From an uncultured Porphyromonadaceae bacterium (GTDB taxonomy: Bacteria; Bacteroidota; Bacteroidia; Bacteroidales; Muribaculaceae): 64,000 bases of DNA. The notes beneath the pieces were generated by a model. It searched no databases and was not told the origin of the DNA. It was given only the letters and a program-made list of their open reading frames with translations. Position 1 is the first letter of the stretch; each line of letters begins with the position of its first letter. The position numbers and the translations under genes are program-made. The stretch spans positions 1 to 64,000 of the forward strand of contig CAMWMD010000004.1 in the NCBI GenBank assembly GCA_947175265.1. The letters are read 5' to 3'. Positions 8,512-17,084 of the stretch are shown here, in pieces.

Positions 8512-10476
8512 ATGCGACTCCCCGCTCTCCCGCTCCTCCTCACTCTCCTAATTTTCACTGCATGCAATTCCCCTAAATTGTCGAAGGCTGACGAGGCTTT
8601 CGGCCGCGGGGAGTTTTTCGAGGCTCAGAAGATATATAAGAAGGTCTACAACAAACTTAGCGGAAAGGCCGACCGCCCTCTGCGCGGTGAGGTGGCCTAT
8701 AAACAGGGACTCTGCTACGAGAGGCTCAACATGGCCTCGAATGCCTCCAAGGCTTTCCAGAACGCACGCCGCTACGATTATCCCGACTCCGTGCTGTATC
8801 TCCGTCTCGGAAAGGCCCTGCAGGGGGAGGGGCAGTATGCAAAGGCTATAGAGGCTTACGAGACATACCTCTCTTTCGACCCTGACAACGCTCTGGCAAT
8901 GGAGGGCATAAACGGTTGCAGGAGCGCGATTGCGGCCAAAGATAAACCCCGCACGAGATATGTCGTGAAGAAGGCGCCACTCTTCAATTCCCCGAGGGCC
9001 GATTATTCACCCATGTTTCTTGACAAGAATCTCGACCAACTCTACTTCACCACAAACCGTGAGAAGGCTACCGGCACCTCTCACTCCGAGATTACGGGTA
9101 TGAAGCGCGGCGACATTTATGTGAGCCGGAAGGATGAGCAGGGAAGGTGGAGACAGCCCGAGGCCGTGGAGGGGGGGTTAAACACCGATGCCGATGAGGG
9201 TATAATAAGTTTCTCCCCCGACGGGCAGACTATGTATCTCACAAGGGCGAGGAAGAGCGACGTGAGCGACACAAGCGTGGAGATCTTCACCTCCCGCCGA
9301 AGCGACGCATCCTGGAGTGAGCCTCAGAAATTCGAGATTACGGCCGATACACTGTCTACTTTCGGCCATCCCGCCGTCTCCCCTGACGGCACATACCTTT
9401 ATTTCACGAGCGATATGCCGGGTGGATTCGGCGGTCACGACATCTGGAGGATTAATCTTAAGGAGCGGGGGGGTAGTCTGGAGAACCTCGGCCCTCAGAT
9501 AAACACTGCCGGCGATGAGATGTTCCCCTATTCCCGCACTGATTCCCTCCTCTATTTCTCCTCCAACGGCCATCCCGGGTTTGGCGGCCTCGACCTCTTC
9601 AAGGCGAAACTCAATACTACCGGCGACTACTGGAGCGTGGAGAATATGGGGCTTCCTATCAACAGCAAGGGCGACGATTTCGGTATCACTTTCGGCGTGG
9701 GTGAGAACGGCTTCCTTAGTTCCAACCGCGATGACGGCCGCGGACGCGACCATATCTACAGTTTTGAACTTCCGGACATCCATATCACCATCTCCGGATA
9801 TGTGGTGGATAAAGACGACGAACCGGTGCCGAACGCCATAATTAGGATTGTCGGCGATGACGGCAGCAATCAGAAAGAGGTCTCGAGAGACGACGGTTCT
9901 TTCCGCTTCAATCTCGACCGCGGGGTGAGATATGTCATGAAGGCGGGTGCTACAGGCTACCTGAATCAGAAACAGGAGTTCACAAGCGACAGCGCGGAGG
10001 AGGATGCCGACTATGGAATTGACTTTATACTCGCAGCGGTCAATAAGCCTCAGGTGATTGAGAATATATTCTATGATTTCGACAAGGCAACTTTACGTCC
10101 CCAATCGAAAGCCGCGCTCGACGAACTCGCCGCGCTGATGCGCGAGAATCCTCACGTCACAATAGAACTTGGCGCACATACCGACCGCAAGGGGAGCGAC
10201 GAGTACAACATGGCCTTATCCGAAAGGCGTGCGCAAAGTGTGATTGACTACCTCATAGCCGCCGGTATTGAGACCGACCGCCTGAGTCCGAAAGGGTATG
10301 GTGAGAGTGTACCCAAGACAGTGACAAAGCGCATCAACAAGGAATTTCCGCAATTTGAGGAAGGCACCATCCTAACCGAGGAATTCATCTCCACCCTCTC
10401 ACCCGAAGATCAGGAAGCCGCCGACCAAATAAACCGCCGCACGGAATTCCGGGTCCTCAGCCTCGAATACTTCTAA
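8512..10476 (+). CDS. TPR-PD40-CRD-OmpA lipoprotein, PorE-like
   Basis: A 654-residue protein. Signal peptide with lipobox (IFTAC, Cys ~18). TPR repeats span ~22-145. A PD40/WD40-like propeller spans ~165-415, with repeated ISFSPDGQTMYLT, AVSPDGTYLYFTSD and LLYFSSNG units. A carboxypeptidase-regulatory-like domain lies at ~425-505 (ISGYVVDKDDEPVPNAIIRI). An OmpA domain (~520-654) has FYDFDKATLRPQSK and GAHTDRKGSDEYNMALSERRA. This order is that of Porphyromonas PorE, which links type IX secretion parts to peptidoglycan; related proteins with other roles exist. It is the second gene of a two-gene operon, and AT-rich repeats follow its stop directly. Confidence 0.85.
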   Translation: MRLPALPLLLTLLIFTACNSPKLSKADEAFGRGEFFEAQKIYKKVYNKLSGKADRPLRGEVAYKQGLCYERLNMASNASKAFQNARRYDYPDSVLYLRLGKALQGEGQYAKAIEAYETYLSFDPDNALAMEGINGCRSAIAAKDKPRTRYVVKKAPLFNSPRADYSPMFLDKNLDQLYFTTNREKATGTSHSEITGMKRGDIYVSRKDEQGRWRQPEAVEGGLNTDADEGIISFSPDGQTMYLTRARKSDVSDTSVEIFTSRRSDASWSEPQKFEITADTLSTFGHPAVSPDGTYLYFTSDMPGGFGGHDIWRINLKERGGSLENLGPQINTAGDEMFPYSRTDSLLYFSSNGHPGFGGLDLFKAKLNTTGDYWSVENMGLPINSKGDDFGITFGVGENGFLSSNRDDGRGRDHIYSFELPDIHITISGYVVDKDDEPVPNAIIRIVGDDGSNQKEVSRDDGSFRFNLDRGVRYVMKAGATGYLNQKQEFTSDSAEEDADYGIDFILAAVNKPQVIENIFYDFDKATLRPQSKAALDELAALMRENPHVTIELGAHTDRKGSDEYNMALSERRAQSVIDYLIAAGIETDRLSPKGYGESVPKTVTKRINKEFPQFEEGTILTEEFISTLSPEDQEAADQINRRTEFRVLSLEYF

Positions 10477-10545
10477 ATTTGAAAATTGAAAATTTAAATT
10501 TGAAAATTGAAATTTGAAAATTCAATTTGAAGCTGAAGTTGAAAA
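10477..10545. repeat. AT-rich degenerate repeat (TTGAAAATTGAAATT type)
   Basis: Directly after the PorE-like stop the sequence is a run of overlapping AATTTGAAAATTGAAA variants. The same motif recurs after the DUF3467 stop (31072-31250) and upstream of the ATPase gene (about 61221-61243). It is non-coding and of unknown role. Confidence 0.7.
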
Positions 10546-10564
10546 CTAATCCCCAATACCCCGC

Positions 10565-10753
10565 GCCTCGCGCCTACCGCCTAACGCCTAACGCCTAATG
10601 CCTCGCGCCTAACGCCTTGAGCCTAACGCCTCGCGCCTTGAGCCTTGAGCCTTCCACCTACCGCCTAATGCCCAACGCCTCGAGCCTCGAGCCTAATGCC
10701 TAATGCCTAACGCCTAACGCCTCGAGCCTCGAACCTTGAGCCTTGAGCCTACT
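10565..10753 (+). repeat. 27-unit heptamer array GCCTnnn
   Basis: 189 bp read as 27 consecutive 7-mers with no insertion or deletion. 24 of 27 begin GCCT; the others are ACCT twice and GCCC once. The last three bases come mainly from AAC, AAT, CGA, CGC, TGA and ACC. No reading frame uses it. The same heptamers recur at 18742-18790 (reverse) and 18877-18961. Confidence 0.9.
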
Positions 10754-10818
10754 CTGTTAATCTTTGTTAATTCTAAAAATTTTTATATGTTATACAACAT
10801 ATTTTGAAAAATATTTTG

Positions 10819-10827
10819 TAATTTTGC
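10819..10827 (+). promoter_or_regulatory. Promoter box of small RNA copy 1
   Basis: TAATTTTGC, a full TAnnTTTGC match, ends 2-3 nt before the conserved RNA core. I see no good TTG at -33. Confidence 0.55.
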
Positions 10828-10829
10828 AG

Positions 10830-10900
10830 TGAGTTTTTCATGGTATTAGATTTTAAGGTTAACACAAGATTGGTTGTCGGGATGACAATCAATTTTTTTT
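10830..10900 (+). ncRNA. Small RNA, copy 1 of a three-copy family
   Basis: It shares the core TTTTTCATGGTATTAGATTT and then AAGGTTA with copy 2 (48781). A 10-bp terminator stem (ATTGGTTGTC / GACAATCAAT, one G-U pair) closes a GGGAT loop and is followed by nine T. Expected RNA length is about 70 nt. No ORF of note is inside. The role is unknown. Confidence 0.7.
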
Positions 10901-10930
10901 TGCACCTAAATCTACTTGATTTCCACGAAA

Positions 10931-10973
10931 TAAAGCCGGGAGGAAACGGAAATTCCGCTTCCTCCCGACTTTA
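10931..10973. terminator. Bidirectional terminator between the small RNA and waaA
   Basis: Inverted repeat TAAAGCCGGGAGGAAACGG / CCGCTTCCTCCCGACTTTA with two G-U positions and a very short loop, flanked by A and T runs. It serves the waaA operon on the minus strand and probably also read-through from the plus strand. Confidence 0.8.
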
Positions 10974-11000
10974 ATTTTTGGTATTATGCGAATGGCTTTA

Positions 11001-12314
11001 TTAGAAGATCTCCGCGAAAATCTTCTCCGTCGCTCCTATCTTCTCCTTTATATACTCTCCTGCCCAGCGTCCTCGCTTCTCCCTCTCCTTTACATCGTAA
11101 AGAAGTTTGTCGGCATTACGCGAGAAACTGTCGGAGCCTGTCACCTCTATACCTCCTCCTAAGGTCTTCAATTCCTGAGCCTCGATAAACTTGGAGTTCT
11201 CCGGGCCGAATATCACCGGAATACCATAGACGGCCGCCTCATTGATATTATGGATGCTAACCCCGAAACCGCCTCCCACATAGGCCACATCCGCGTAAGC
11301 ATACGCGCTCGACAACAGTCCGAAGCAATCCATTATCAATATTCTCTTCCCCTCTCCCGCAGCGGGATTCTCCTTAAGCTCGCTCATGAGCACGGCCTCT
11401 CCGGGAAACATATCCTTCAGACGCCGAAGCCTGTCGGCATCAAACTCGTGGGGGGCTATCACGCCCTTCACATCCTTGTGTGCCCTGAGCCAGTCGCCAT
11501 AAACTATCTCATCGGCCTCCCAACTGCTCCCGAACATGATGACCATCGGTGCCCTCCCCTCGGATCCCCTCTTCCCGACGAACCTCTCCAGTTCGGGTAT
11601 CTCGCGGCAGGTAGCCATTATGTCGGTCACACGGTCAAAGCGTGTGTCACCGGCAACCTCGGCATTAACCACCCCGATACCTTTGAGCAATTCGAGGCTT
11701 CGCTCATCCTGAACGAATATACGAGTGTACCATCGGAGCCAATGCCCGTACCAGGCCGAACGCTTCTTGAAGAAGAACTGATCCGGCCTGAACACCGCAC
11801 TGATAAGATATACCGGAATCTGACGCCTCCACAATTCATGGAGATAATTGCGCCAGAACTCATATTTCACGAATACCGCCATCTCCGGATTCACCTTATA
11901 CAGGAATTTCCTCACCCTCGCAGGGGTGTCAAACGGAAGATAGCATACACAGTCGGCTCCCTTGTAATCTTTCCTCACCTCGTAACCCGAAGGGGAGAAA
12001 AAGGTGAGCAGTACCTTATATTCCGGCCGCTCCCGCTTGATTTTCTCTATCAAAGGGCGACCCTGCTCAAATTCTCCAAGGGAGGCTGCATGAACCCAGA
12101 TATAACGGTCGTCCGGATTTATGCACTCATCAAGACGCTTCCATATCTCCTTCTGTCCCTCATCAAGTTTCCTTGCCTTCGGGTTCTTTATACCCGCTAC
12201 CTTGACGCCACAACGGTAGGCGGCGATGCCGGCTGTATATAGCGGCATCTCCACCATCTGTCTGACCCCCTCCGCGAGCAGTCCGCGTACCTCCCCGAGC
12301 GACGGTATCTTCAT
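11001..12314 (-). CDS. waaA: 3-deoxy-D-manno-octulosonic acid (Kdo) transferase
   Basis: A 437-residue inner-membrane-associated glycosyltransferase that adds Kdo from CMP-Kdo to the lipid A precursor. Visible family signatures are [42 protein letters not shown], a FGSSWEADE motif at the donor domain and [20 protein letters not shown] near the C-terminus. Length matches the family. The start ATG overlaps the gltX stop by 4 bp (ATGA), so translation is coupled. It is the last gene of the helicase-DUF3256-gltX-waaA run and ends before a terminator. Confidence 0.93.
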   Translation of the reverse strand: MKIPSLGEVRGLLAEGVRQMVEMPLYTAGIAAYRCGVKVAGIKNPKARKLDEGQKEIWKRLDECINPDDRYIWVHAASLGEFEQGRPLIEKIKRERPEYKVLLTFFSPSGYEVRKDYKGADCVCYLPFDTPARVRKFLYKVNPEMAVFVKYEFWRNYLHELWRRQIPVYLISAVFRPDQFFFKKRSAWYGHWLRWYTRIFVQDERSLELLKGIGVVNAEVAGDTRFDRVTDIMATCREIPELERFVGKRGSEGRAPMVIMFGSSWEADEIVYGDWLRAHKDVKGVIAPHEFDADRLRRLKDMFPGEAVLMSELKENPAAGEGKRILIMDCFGLLSSAYAYADVAYVGGGFGVSIHNINEAAVYGIPVIFGPENSKFIEAQELKTLGGGIEVTGSDSFSRNADKLLYDVKEREKRGRWAGEYIKEKIGATEKIFAEIF

Positions 12315-13840
12315 CTCTCCGGTGCGGGAATGGTTTCTATCGCCTTGCGGATTCGGGCTATTACCTCATCCTTGGGCATAAGTTCGGTTATATCAAACAT
12401 GTGCGGGCCACGGCACGCTCCCACTACGGCAAGACGGAATGCGTTCATGACGTTGCCGAGATGATATCCCTTCTCCGCTATCCAGTCAAGAACAATCTTC
12501 TCTGCGTTGGCCGAAGTCATGTCGTCGATTCCCTCAAGCACTCCTATAAGTTCCTCCATTATACGCGGCGTATCCGCGCTCCACCTCTTCCTGACATCCT
12601 TCTCGGCGTATGCCTCGGGTGCCTTAAAGAAGAAATCTCCCTGGGTCCACAGGTCAGGGATAAGGTCGGCTCGTCCCTTCACCATACCCACAGCCTTAGC
12701 CACGTAGGCAGGGTCGGCATACGTGATGCCGTTCTCGGCAAGCACAGGGATGAAGAGTGTGGCAAGAGCATCGTCGTCCATACGAGAGAGGTATTCGTGA
12801 TTGAACCATATACCCTTCTTATAATCGAACTTCGCGCCGCTCTTGGAACAATGCTCGAATGAGAATTTCCTGATGAGGTCGTCCATCGACATCATCTCGC
12901 TGTCATCCCCCGGATTCCACCCGAGAAGGGCAAGGAAGTTGACCACTGCCTCCGGTAGATAACCTTTCTCGCGGTAGCCCGAGGAGATCTCTCCCGATAC
13001 AGGGTCTTTCCATTCGAGAAGGAACACGGGGAAACCGAGTTTGTCGCCGTCCCGTTTTGACAACTTGCCGTTACCCACCGGCTTGAGGAGAAGGGGAAGA
13101 TGAACGAAACGGGGCATGGTGTCATGCCACCCGAAAGCTTCATATAGAAGCACGTGCAGAGGTGCGGAGGGTAGCCACTCCTCACCCCTGATGACGTGGG
13201 TCACCTCCATAAGATGGTCATCCACAATATTGGCGAGATGGTAGGTCGGAAGTTCATCCGCGCTCTTGTAGAGCACCTTGTCATCAAGTATGTTGCTGTT
13301 GACGGTGACTTTTCCGCGTATCAGGTCGTCGACCACAACCTCCTGGTCGGGCTCAACCTTGAAGCGCACAACATACTGCGCACCCTCGGCGATAAGACGG
13401 TCCACCTCCTCCTTGGGCATAGTCAGGGAGTTTCTCATCTCTCCGCGTGTGTGGGAGTCATACTGGAAGTTGGGTATCCTCTGGCGTGCCTCCTCGAGTT
13501 CCTCGGGGGTATCAAACGCTATATATGCCTTACCCGCGGCAAGCAGACGGTCGACATATTCGCGGTAGATGGCGCGCCGCTCGCTCTGTTTGTAGGGACC
13601 GTGGTCGCCACCCTCGCGCACACCCTCGTCAAAACTTATCCCGAGCCAATGAAGGGCATCGTTGATATACTCTTCCGCTCCGGGCACGAAGCGACGGCTG
13701 TCTGTATCCTCTATACGGAGAATAAGGTCGCCTCCATGCTGGCGCGCGAAAAGATAGTTGAACAGTGCGGTGCGTACTCCGCCGATATGAAGAGGCCCCG
13801 TCGGTGACGGTGCGAATCTTACCCTTACTTTACGATCCAT
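12311..13840 (-). CDS. gltX: Glutamyl-tRNA synthetase
   Basis: A 509-residue class I aminoacyl-tRNA synthetase charging tRNA-Glu. It has the HIGH-type motif [13 protein letters not shown] (residues 9-21) and the KMSKS-type motif KLSKRDG (259-265). RIEDTDSRR (42-50) is the glutamate/ATP site, and a C-terminal helical anticodon-binding part follows. Length is normal. It starts 24 bp after the DUF3256 stop. Whether it discriminates Gln cannot be judged here. Confidence 0.97.
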   Translation of the reverse strand: MDRKVRVRFAPSPTGPLHIGGVRTALFNYLFARQHGGDLILRIEDTDSRRFVPGAEEYINDALHWLGISFDEGVREGGDHGPYKQSERRAIYREYVDRLLAAGKAYIAFDTPEELEEARQRIPNFQYDSHTRGEMRNSLTMPKEEVDRLIAEGAQYVVRFKVEPDQEVVVDDLIRGKVTVNSNILDDKVLYKSADELPTYHLANIVDDHLMEVTHVIRGEEWLPSAPLHVLLYEAFGWHDTMPRFVHLPLLLKPVGNGKLSKRDGDKLGFPVFLLEWKDPVSGEISSGYREKGYLPEAVVNFLALLGWNPGDDSEMMSMDDLIRKFSFEHCSKSGAKFDYKKGIWFNHEYLSRMDDDALATLFIPVLAENGITYADPAYVAKAVGMVKGRADLIPDLWTQGDFFFKAPEAYAEKDVRKRWSADTPRIMEELIGVLEGIDDMTSANAEKIVLDWIAEKGYHLGNVMNAFRLAVVGACRGPHMFDITELMPKDEVIARIRKAIETIPAPER

Positions 13841-13864
13841 ATTTTATCTTTCGGTTATTCTGTT

Positions 13865-14587
13865 TTAAAACTTATACTTTCCTTTCCACTCCCTGCGCAG
13901 TTCCGGGACAAGAAACCTCCTCACCGTGGGAAGGTCGCCCGGGCTTATATAGTCTTCAACGGTAAGCCTCGCCGTGATATCCGTGTTTTCCGCCGACAGC
14001 GAATAGGCCACCGTGGGGAATGGCACCTTCTCCCTGATATCTTCCATCGTCACGTCTGACCCTTTGGGTATGTCGAAGAATTGAGCCAGTACCGGAGGTG
14101 TGAAAAACTTCCGCTTGTCGAGCGGCCGGAGCGATTCGTCATAGAAACTCACCTCGCTATCCTTGGCCTGGACGGAATCGCCTACTGTATAGACGCACAC
14201 AACAATCTTCCCTTTCTTATAGGGGAGTATCTTCAACTCCACATCACTCACCGGAGAGACGTGAATCTTAGCGTAGTCTCCTGTCAGAGCCTCAAGCCAT
14301 GCGGCCCCACCCGATACAGTCATCACTTTATGCACGCTGTCGGCCTCCCAATAGTCGGCGAGGTCAAGACGGGCAGACTTCCGTATCGTCTCCAAACCGG
14401 GGGTATGGAGATTGGCGAATACCTCCCTCGCGTTGAAGCGAGGCCCATCCTTTTTCTTCTCCTGAGCATAAAGGGTGAGAAACGGCAAAAGGGCAACGGC
14501 TAATACCGTCACCCATTTGAATGATATTTCCTGAAAAATCGGAAAATTTCCTGTTCTTAATAAATTATTTCTTATAGAAGACCTCAT
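13865..14587 (-). CDS. DUF3256 family exported protein (start uncertain)
   Basis: The conserved part (FNAREVFANLHTPGLETIRKSARLDLADYW ... VRRFLVPELRREWKGKYKF) matches the Bacteroidales DUF3256 family; its function is unknown to me. A hydrophobic segment VTVLAVALLPFLTLYAQ just before it looks like a signal peptide. The tracked start at 14755 lies deep inside the helicase gene and is unlikely. The nearest in-frame ATG is 14587, overlapping the helicase end by 23 bp and giving an unusually long n-region. A GTG at 14512 or a rarer start (ATA, giving SFKW before the hydrophobic core) could be the real one. Confidence 0.75.
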   Translation of the reverse strand: MRSSIRNNLLRTGNFPIFQEISFKWVTVLAVALLPFLTLYAQEKKKDGPRFNAREVFANLHTPGLETIRKSARLDLADYWEADSVHKVMTVSGGAAWLEALTGDYAKIHVSPVSDVELKILPYKKGKIVVCVYTVGDSVQAKDSEVSFYDESLRPLDKRKFFTPPVLAQFFDIPKGSDVTMEDIREKVPFPTVAYSLSAENTDITARLTVEDYISPGDLPTVRRFLVPELRREWKGKYKF

Positions 14588-16424
14588 AATTACCATTATA
14601 TTCCGGCTTCTTCGCTTTTTTCGATTTCTTATCCTTCTTATCTTTCTTGTCCCCCTTATCCTTGCGCTCCTTCTTGGGCTTACCTCCTTTCGCGGCGACA
14701 CCCTTATCACCTTTTCCCCGACCTTTCGAACGGCGGTCGCGCGCATCGCGGGCATAGTCGCGGTCAGTGGCTATCTCGGGGCGGATCCTCGTGCCGAAGA
14801 AGTCGGCATTCTTGAGGGCGTCGATCACCCTGTGGGCATCCTCCTTCCTCACGTCGAAGAGGGTATAGTCAGGCATCAGGTCTATGCGCCCGACATCCGG
14901 CTTGTTACCCACGACGCTGCGGTTGATGAGTTCCATAAGGTTGCCGGGGAAGAAACCCTGAGCCTTTCCCACATTCACCATCAGACGCTCGAAGCCGTCG
15001 TCGGCCTTGCGCCGGTCTTTGTCGCGGTCTTTGTCGCGTCCTCTACCCTCGCGCCTATCCTTAACATCCTTGGCCGTGGCATTGAGGTCAATGTCGGGCA
15101 TATTCTGGTAGTAGGCAAGCAGACGGTTGAACTCAAGCGAGAGCACACGCTTGAGGAGATCCTCCTCGGAGAGCCATTCCAGTTTCTTGCGCACGCCGGG
15201 AAGATACTTGTCGATCTCCTGCTCGTTGACCTGTACCCTCTCGAGACGGTCGGCGAGATTGTATAGTTGCTTCTCTATGATATGGTCGGGAGTCGGAACC
15301 TTGCGGTACTCGAATTCCTTACCTATCTTCTTCTCTATCTCTCGGAGTTTCCCTTTCTCGCGGGAGTGGATGATGGCGACAGAGACTCCTGTCTTGTTCG
15401 CTCGTCCCGTACGCCCCGAGCGGTGGGTATACACCGCCACATCGTCCGGCAGACCATAGTTGATGACGTGTGTGAGGTCATCAACGTCAAGTCCGCGGGC
15501 TGCAACATCGGTAGCCACAAGGAGTTGGGTGACGTGGTCGCGGAATTTCTTCATCGCCAGGTCGCGCTGTGCCTGCGACAGGTCGCCATGCAGACAGTCG
15601 GCGTTATAGCCGTCGTTGATAAGTTTATCGGCTATCTCCTGAGTCTCCTTGCGGGTGCGGCAGAAGATGATGCCGTAGATGTCGGGATTGTTGTCGGCAA
15701 CTCGTTTCAGGGCAAGATACTTGTCGTGTGCCTTTACCATATAATAGATATGGCGCACATTCTTCGAGCCTTCATTCTTGTTTCCGGCCACAAACTCCAC
15801 GGGGTCGTGCATGAAATCCCTGGATATGGCGGCTATCTCCTTTGGCATCGTGGCAGAGAACATGAGCATCTTCCTGTCGTCGGGTACGTGGGAGAGTATC
15901 TGCTTTATGTCGTCGAGGAAGCCCATGTTGAGCATCTCGTCGGCCTCGTCAAGAATCACTGTATGCACGTCGCCAAGTTTCACCTCTCCCCTCTTTATGA
16001 GGTCGATGAGTCGACCCGGAGTGGCCACAATCACCTGTACGCCGTTGCGCAGCGACCGTATCTGGCTGTCAATGCTCGAACCGCCATAGACCGGAAGTAT
16101 CTTGAGGTCAGGGATATATTTCGAGAAGTCGGCGAGGTCGCCTGCTATCTGAAGACAGAGTTCTCGCGTCGGCGCTATGATGAGGGCCTGAGGCACCCTC
16201 TTCTGGACATCTATGCGCTGAAGCACAGGAAGCCCGAAGGCTGCCGTCTTTCCCGTGCCTGTCTGGGCAAGTCCCACGACATCGCCGTCTTTCTCCAATA
16301 GATGGGGTATCACCATCCTCTGTATTGGCATGGGCTGCTCAAAGCCCAATTCCTCGATTGCTTTCAGCAAGCGGGGTTCCACACCAAGATCCTCAAAAGA
16401 TCCTGTAACTTTATTTTCGTCCAT
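14565..16424 (-). CDS. DEAD-box RNA helicase with DbpA-type RNA-binding domain
   Basis: ATP-dependent RNA helicase, 619 residues from ATG 16422-16424 (MDENKVTG); the tracked start 48 bp upstream adds non-homologous residues. Motifs: AQTGTGKT (I), APTRELCLQ (Ia), ATPGRL (Ib), DEAD (II), SAT (III), HRSGRTGR (VI). A DbpA-like RNA-binding domain lies at about 480-550 (LMVNVGKAQGFFPGNLMELINR). A Lys/Arg-rich tail rich in KKDKK repeats follows. DeaD/CsdA-type roles in ribosome assembly and cold adaptation are likely from the family. It heads the operon with DUF3256, gltX and waaA. Confidence 0.93.
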   Translation of the reverse strand: MDENKVTGSFEDLGVEPRLLKAIEELGFEQPMPIQRMVIPHLLEKDGDVVGLAQTGTGKTAAFGLPVLQRIDVQKRVPQALIIAPTRELCLQIAGDLADFSKYIPDLKILPVYGGSSIDSQIRSLRNGVQVIVATPGRLIDLIKRGEVKLGDVHTVILDEADEMLNMGFLDDIKQILSHVPDDRKMLMFSATMPKEIAAISRDFMHDPVEFVAGNKNEGSKNVRHIYYMVKAHDKYLALKRVADNNPDIYGIIFCRTRKETQEIADKLINDGYNADCLHGDLSQAQRDLAMKKFRDHVTQLLVATDVAARGLDVDDLTHVINYGLPDDVAVYTHRSGRTGRANKTGVSVAIIHSREKGKLREIEKKIGKEFEYRKVPTPDHIIEKQLYNLADRLERVQVNEQEIDKYLPGVRKKLEWLSEEDLLKRVLSLEFNRLLAYYQNMPDIDLNATAKDVKDRREGRGRDKDRDKDRRKADDGFERLMVNVGKAQGFFPGNLMELINRSVVGNKPDVGRIDLMPDYTLFDVRKEDAHRVIDALKNADFFGTRIRPEIATDRDYARDARDRRSKGRGKGDKGVAAKGGKPKKERKDKGDKKDKKDKKSKKAKKPEYNGNYEVFYKK

Positions 16425-16556
16425 AGCGGTTATTTTTTCGGGTTTATACATCACCGGGAGACTGCATACCACATCTCCCTGATATTATTAACGCCTAATT
16501 ATCCCAAATTCCTTTTGAAAGGGGGATTTTTTAGCATCCGGAACGCAAAACCGGCA

Positions 16557-16565
16557 GCAAATTTA
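16557..16565 (-). promoter_or_regulatory. Promoter of the helicase-gltX-waaA operon
   Basis: The minus strand reads TAAATTTGC with TTG exactly 20 nt upstream. It leaves a leader of about 130 nt before the start at 16424, common for cold-shock-type helicase genes. Confidence 0.65.
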
Positions 16566-17053
16566 CAAAATTTAAGCCGATTGCACAAAATAAAAAAGGG
16601 TATATACCTGCCAAAACGTCCGCATCCTCCCTGCAAATCTCCTCCTATGTTTTGTGGAATATGACTCACGTTTGAGTTCCTTTCACTTTCTTTGCGTGAA
16701 TTTTTCATAAAGTCAACTTCTCTCAGGGTTAAACTTTTTCGACAGTCTACCAAATGCAGGAAAAATAGACCAAAACAAAGCAAAAAACAGGGAGAAATAG
16801 ACCAAAATCAGAAAAAACATAGTTTTTTTATTTTTTGGAACGGAACGATTTTCACTTTTTTTAACATGCAAAAACCTCAAAATTCGTCCGCTACATCCTG
16901 ATTTGCTGCGCATTATATTTCACACCATATCCTGCAAAACGTTCCACCCCTGAAACGATTCCGAAACGCGTTCCCCTCCTGAGGAATATTTTTCAATTCT
17001 ACTTTTAATGAATGTCAACCGCCCAAAACCTTTGCAGTTTACTTCTTTTTTAC
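16566..17053. other. Intergenic spacer, very A/T-rich
   Basis: Divergent spacer between the helicase and dipeptidase genes. It holds the motif AAATAGACCAAAA twice about 31 bp apart (near 16765 and 16796) and otherwise A/T-rich sequence. The small ORFs listed here (16499-16783, 16692-16901, 16713-16913) lack recognisable features and overlap promoters, so I do not call them. Confidence 0.6.
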
Positions 17054-17061
17054 TAATTTCG
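17054..17061 (+). promoter_or_regulatory. Dipeptidase promoter
   Basis: TAATTTCG (one mismatch to TAnnTTTG) with TTG 19 nt upstream at 17032-17034; leader about 20 nt. Confidence 0.5.
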
Positions 17062-17084
17062 TAGGAAAATAAACTTTTTAGTTC

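Noticed and set aside
10565-10753. CRISPR or coding repeat
   Set aside because: Unit is 7 bp without spacers; the region has stops in all frames and follows a stop codon.
11250-12242. 330-codon plus-strand ORF
   Set aside because: Antisense shadow of waaA, whose protein has clear family motifs; no promoter or recognisable domain on this strand.
15267-16301. 344-codon plus-strand ORF
   Set aside because: Antisense shadow of the DEAD-box helicase gene.
16499-16783. 94-codon minus-strand ORF in the helicase-dipeptidase spacer
   Set aside because: It covers the helicase promoter, has no recognisable domain and ends in A/T-rich low-complexity sequence.
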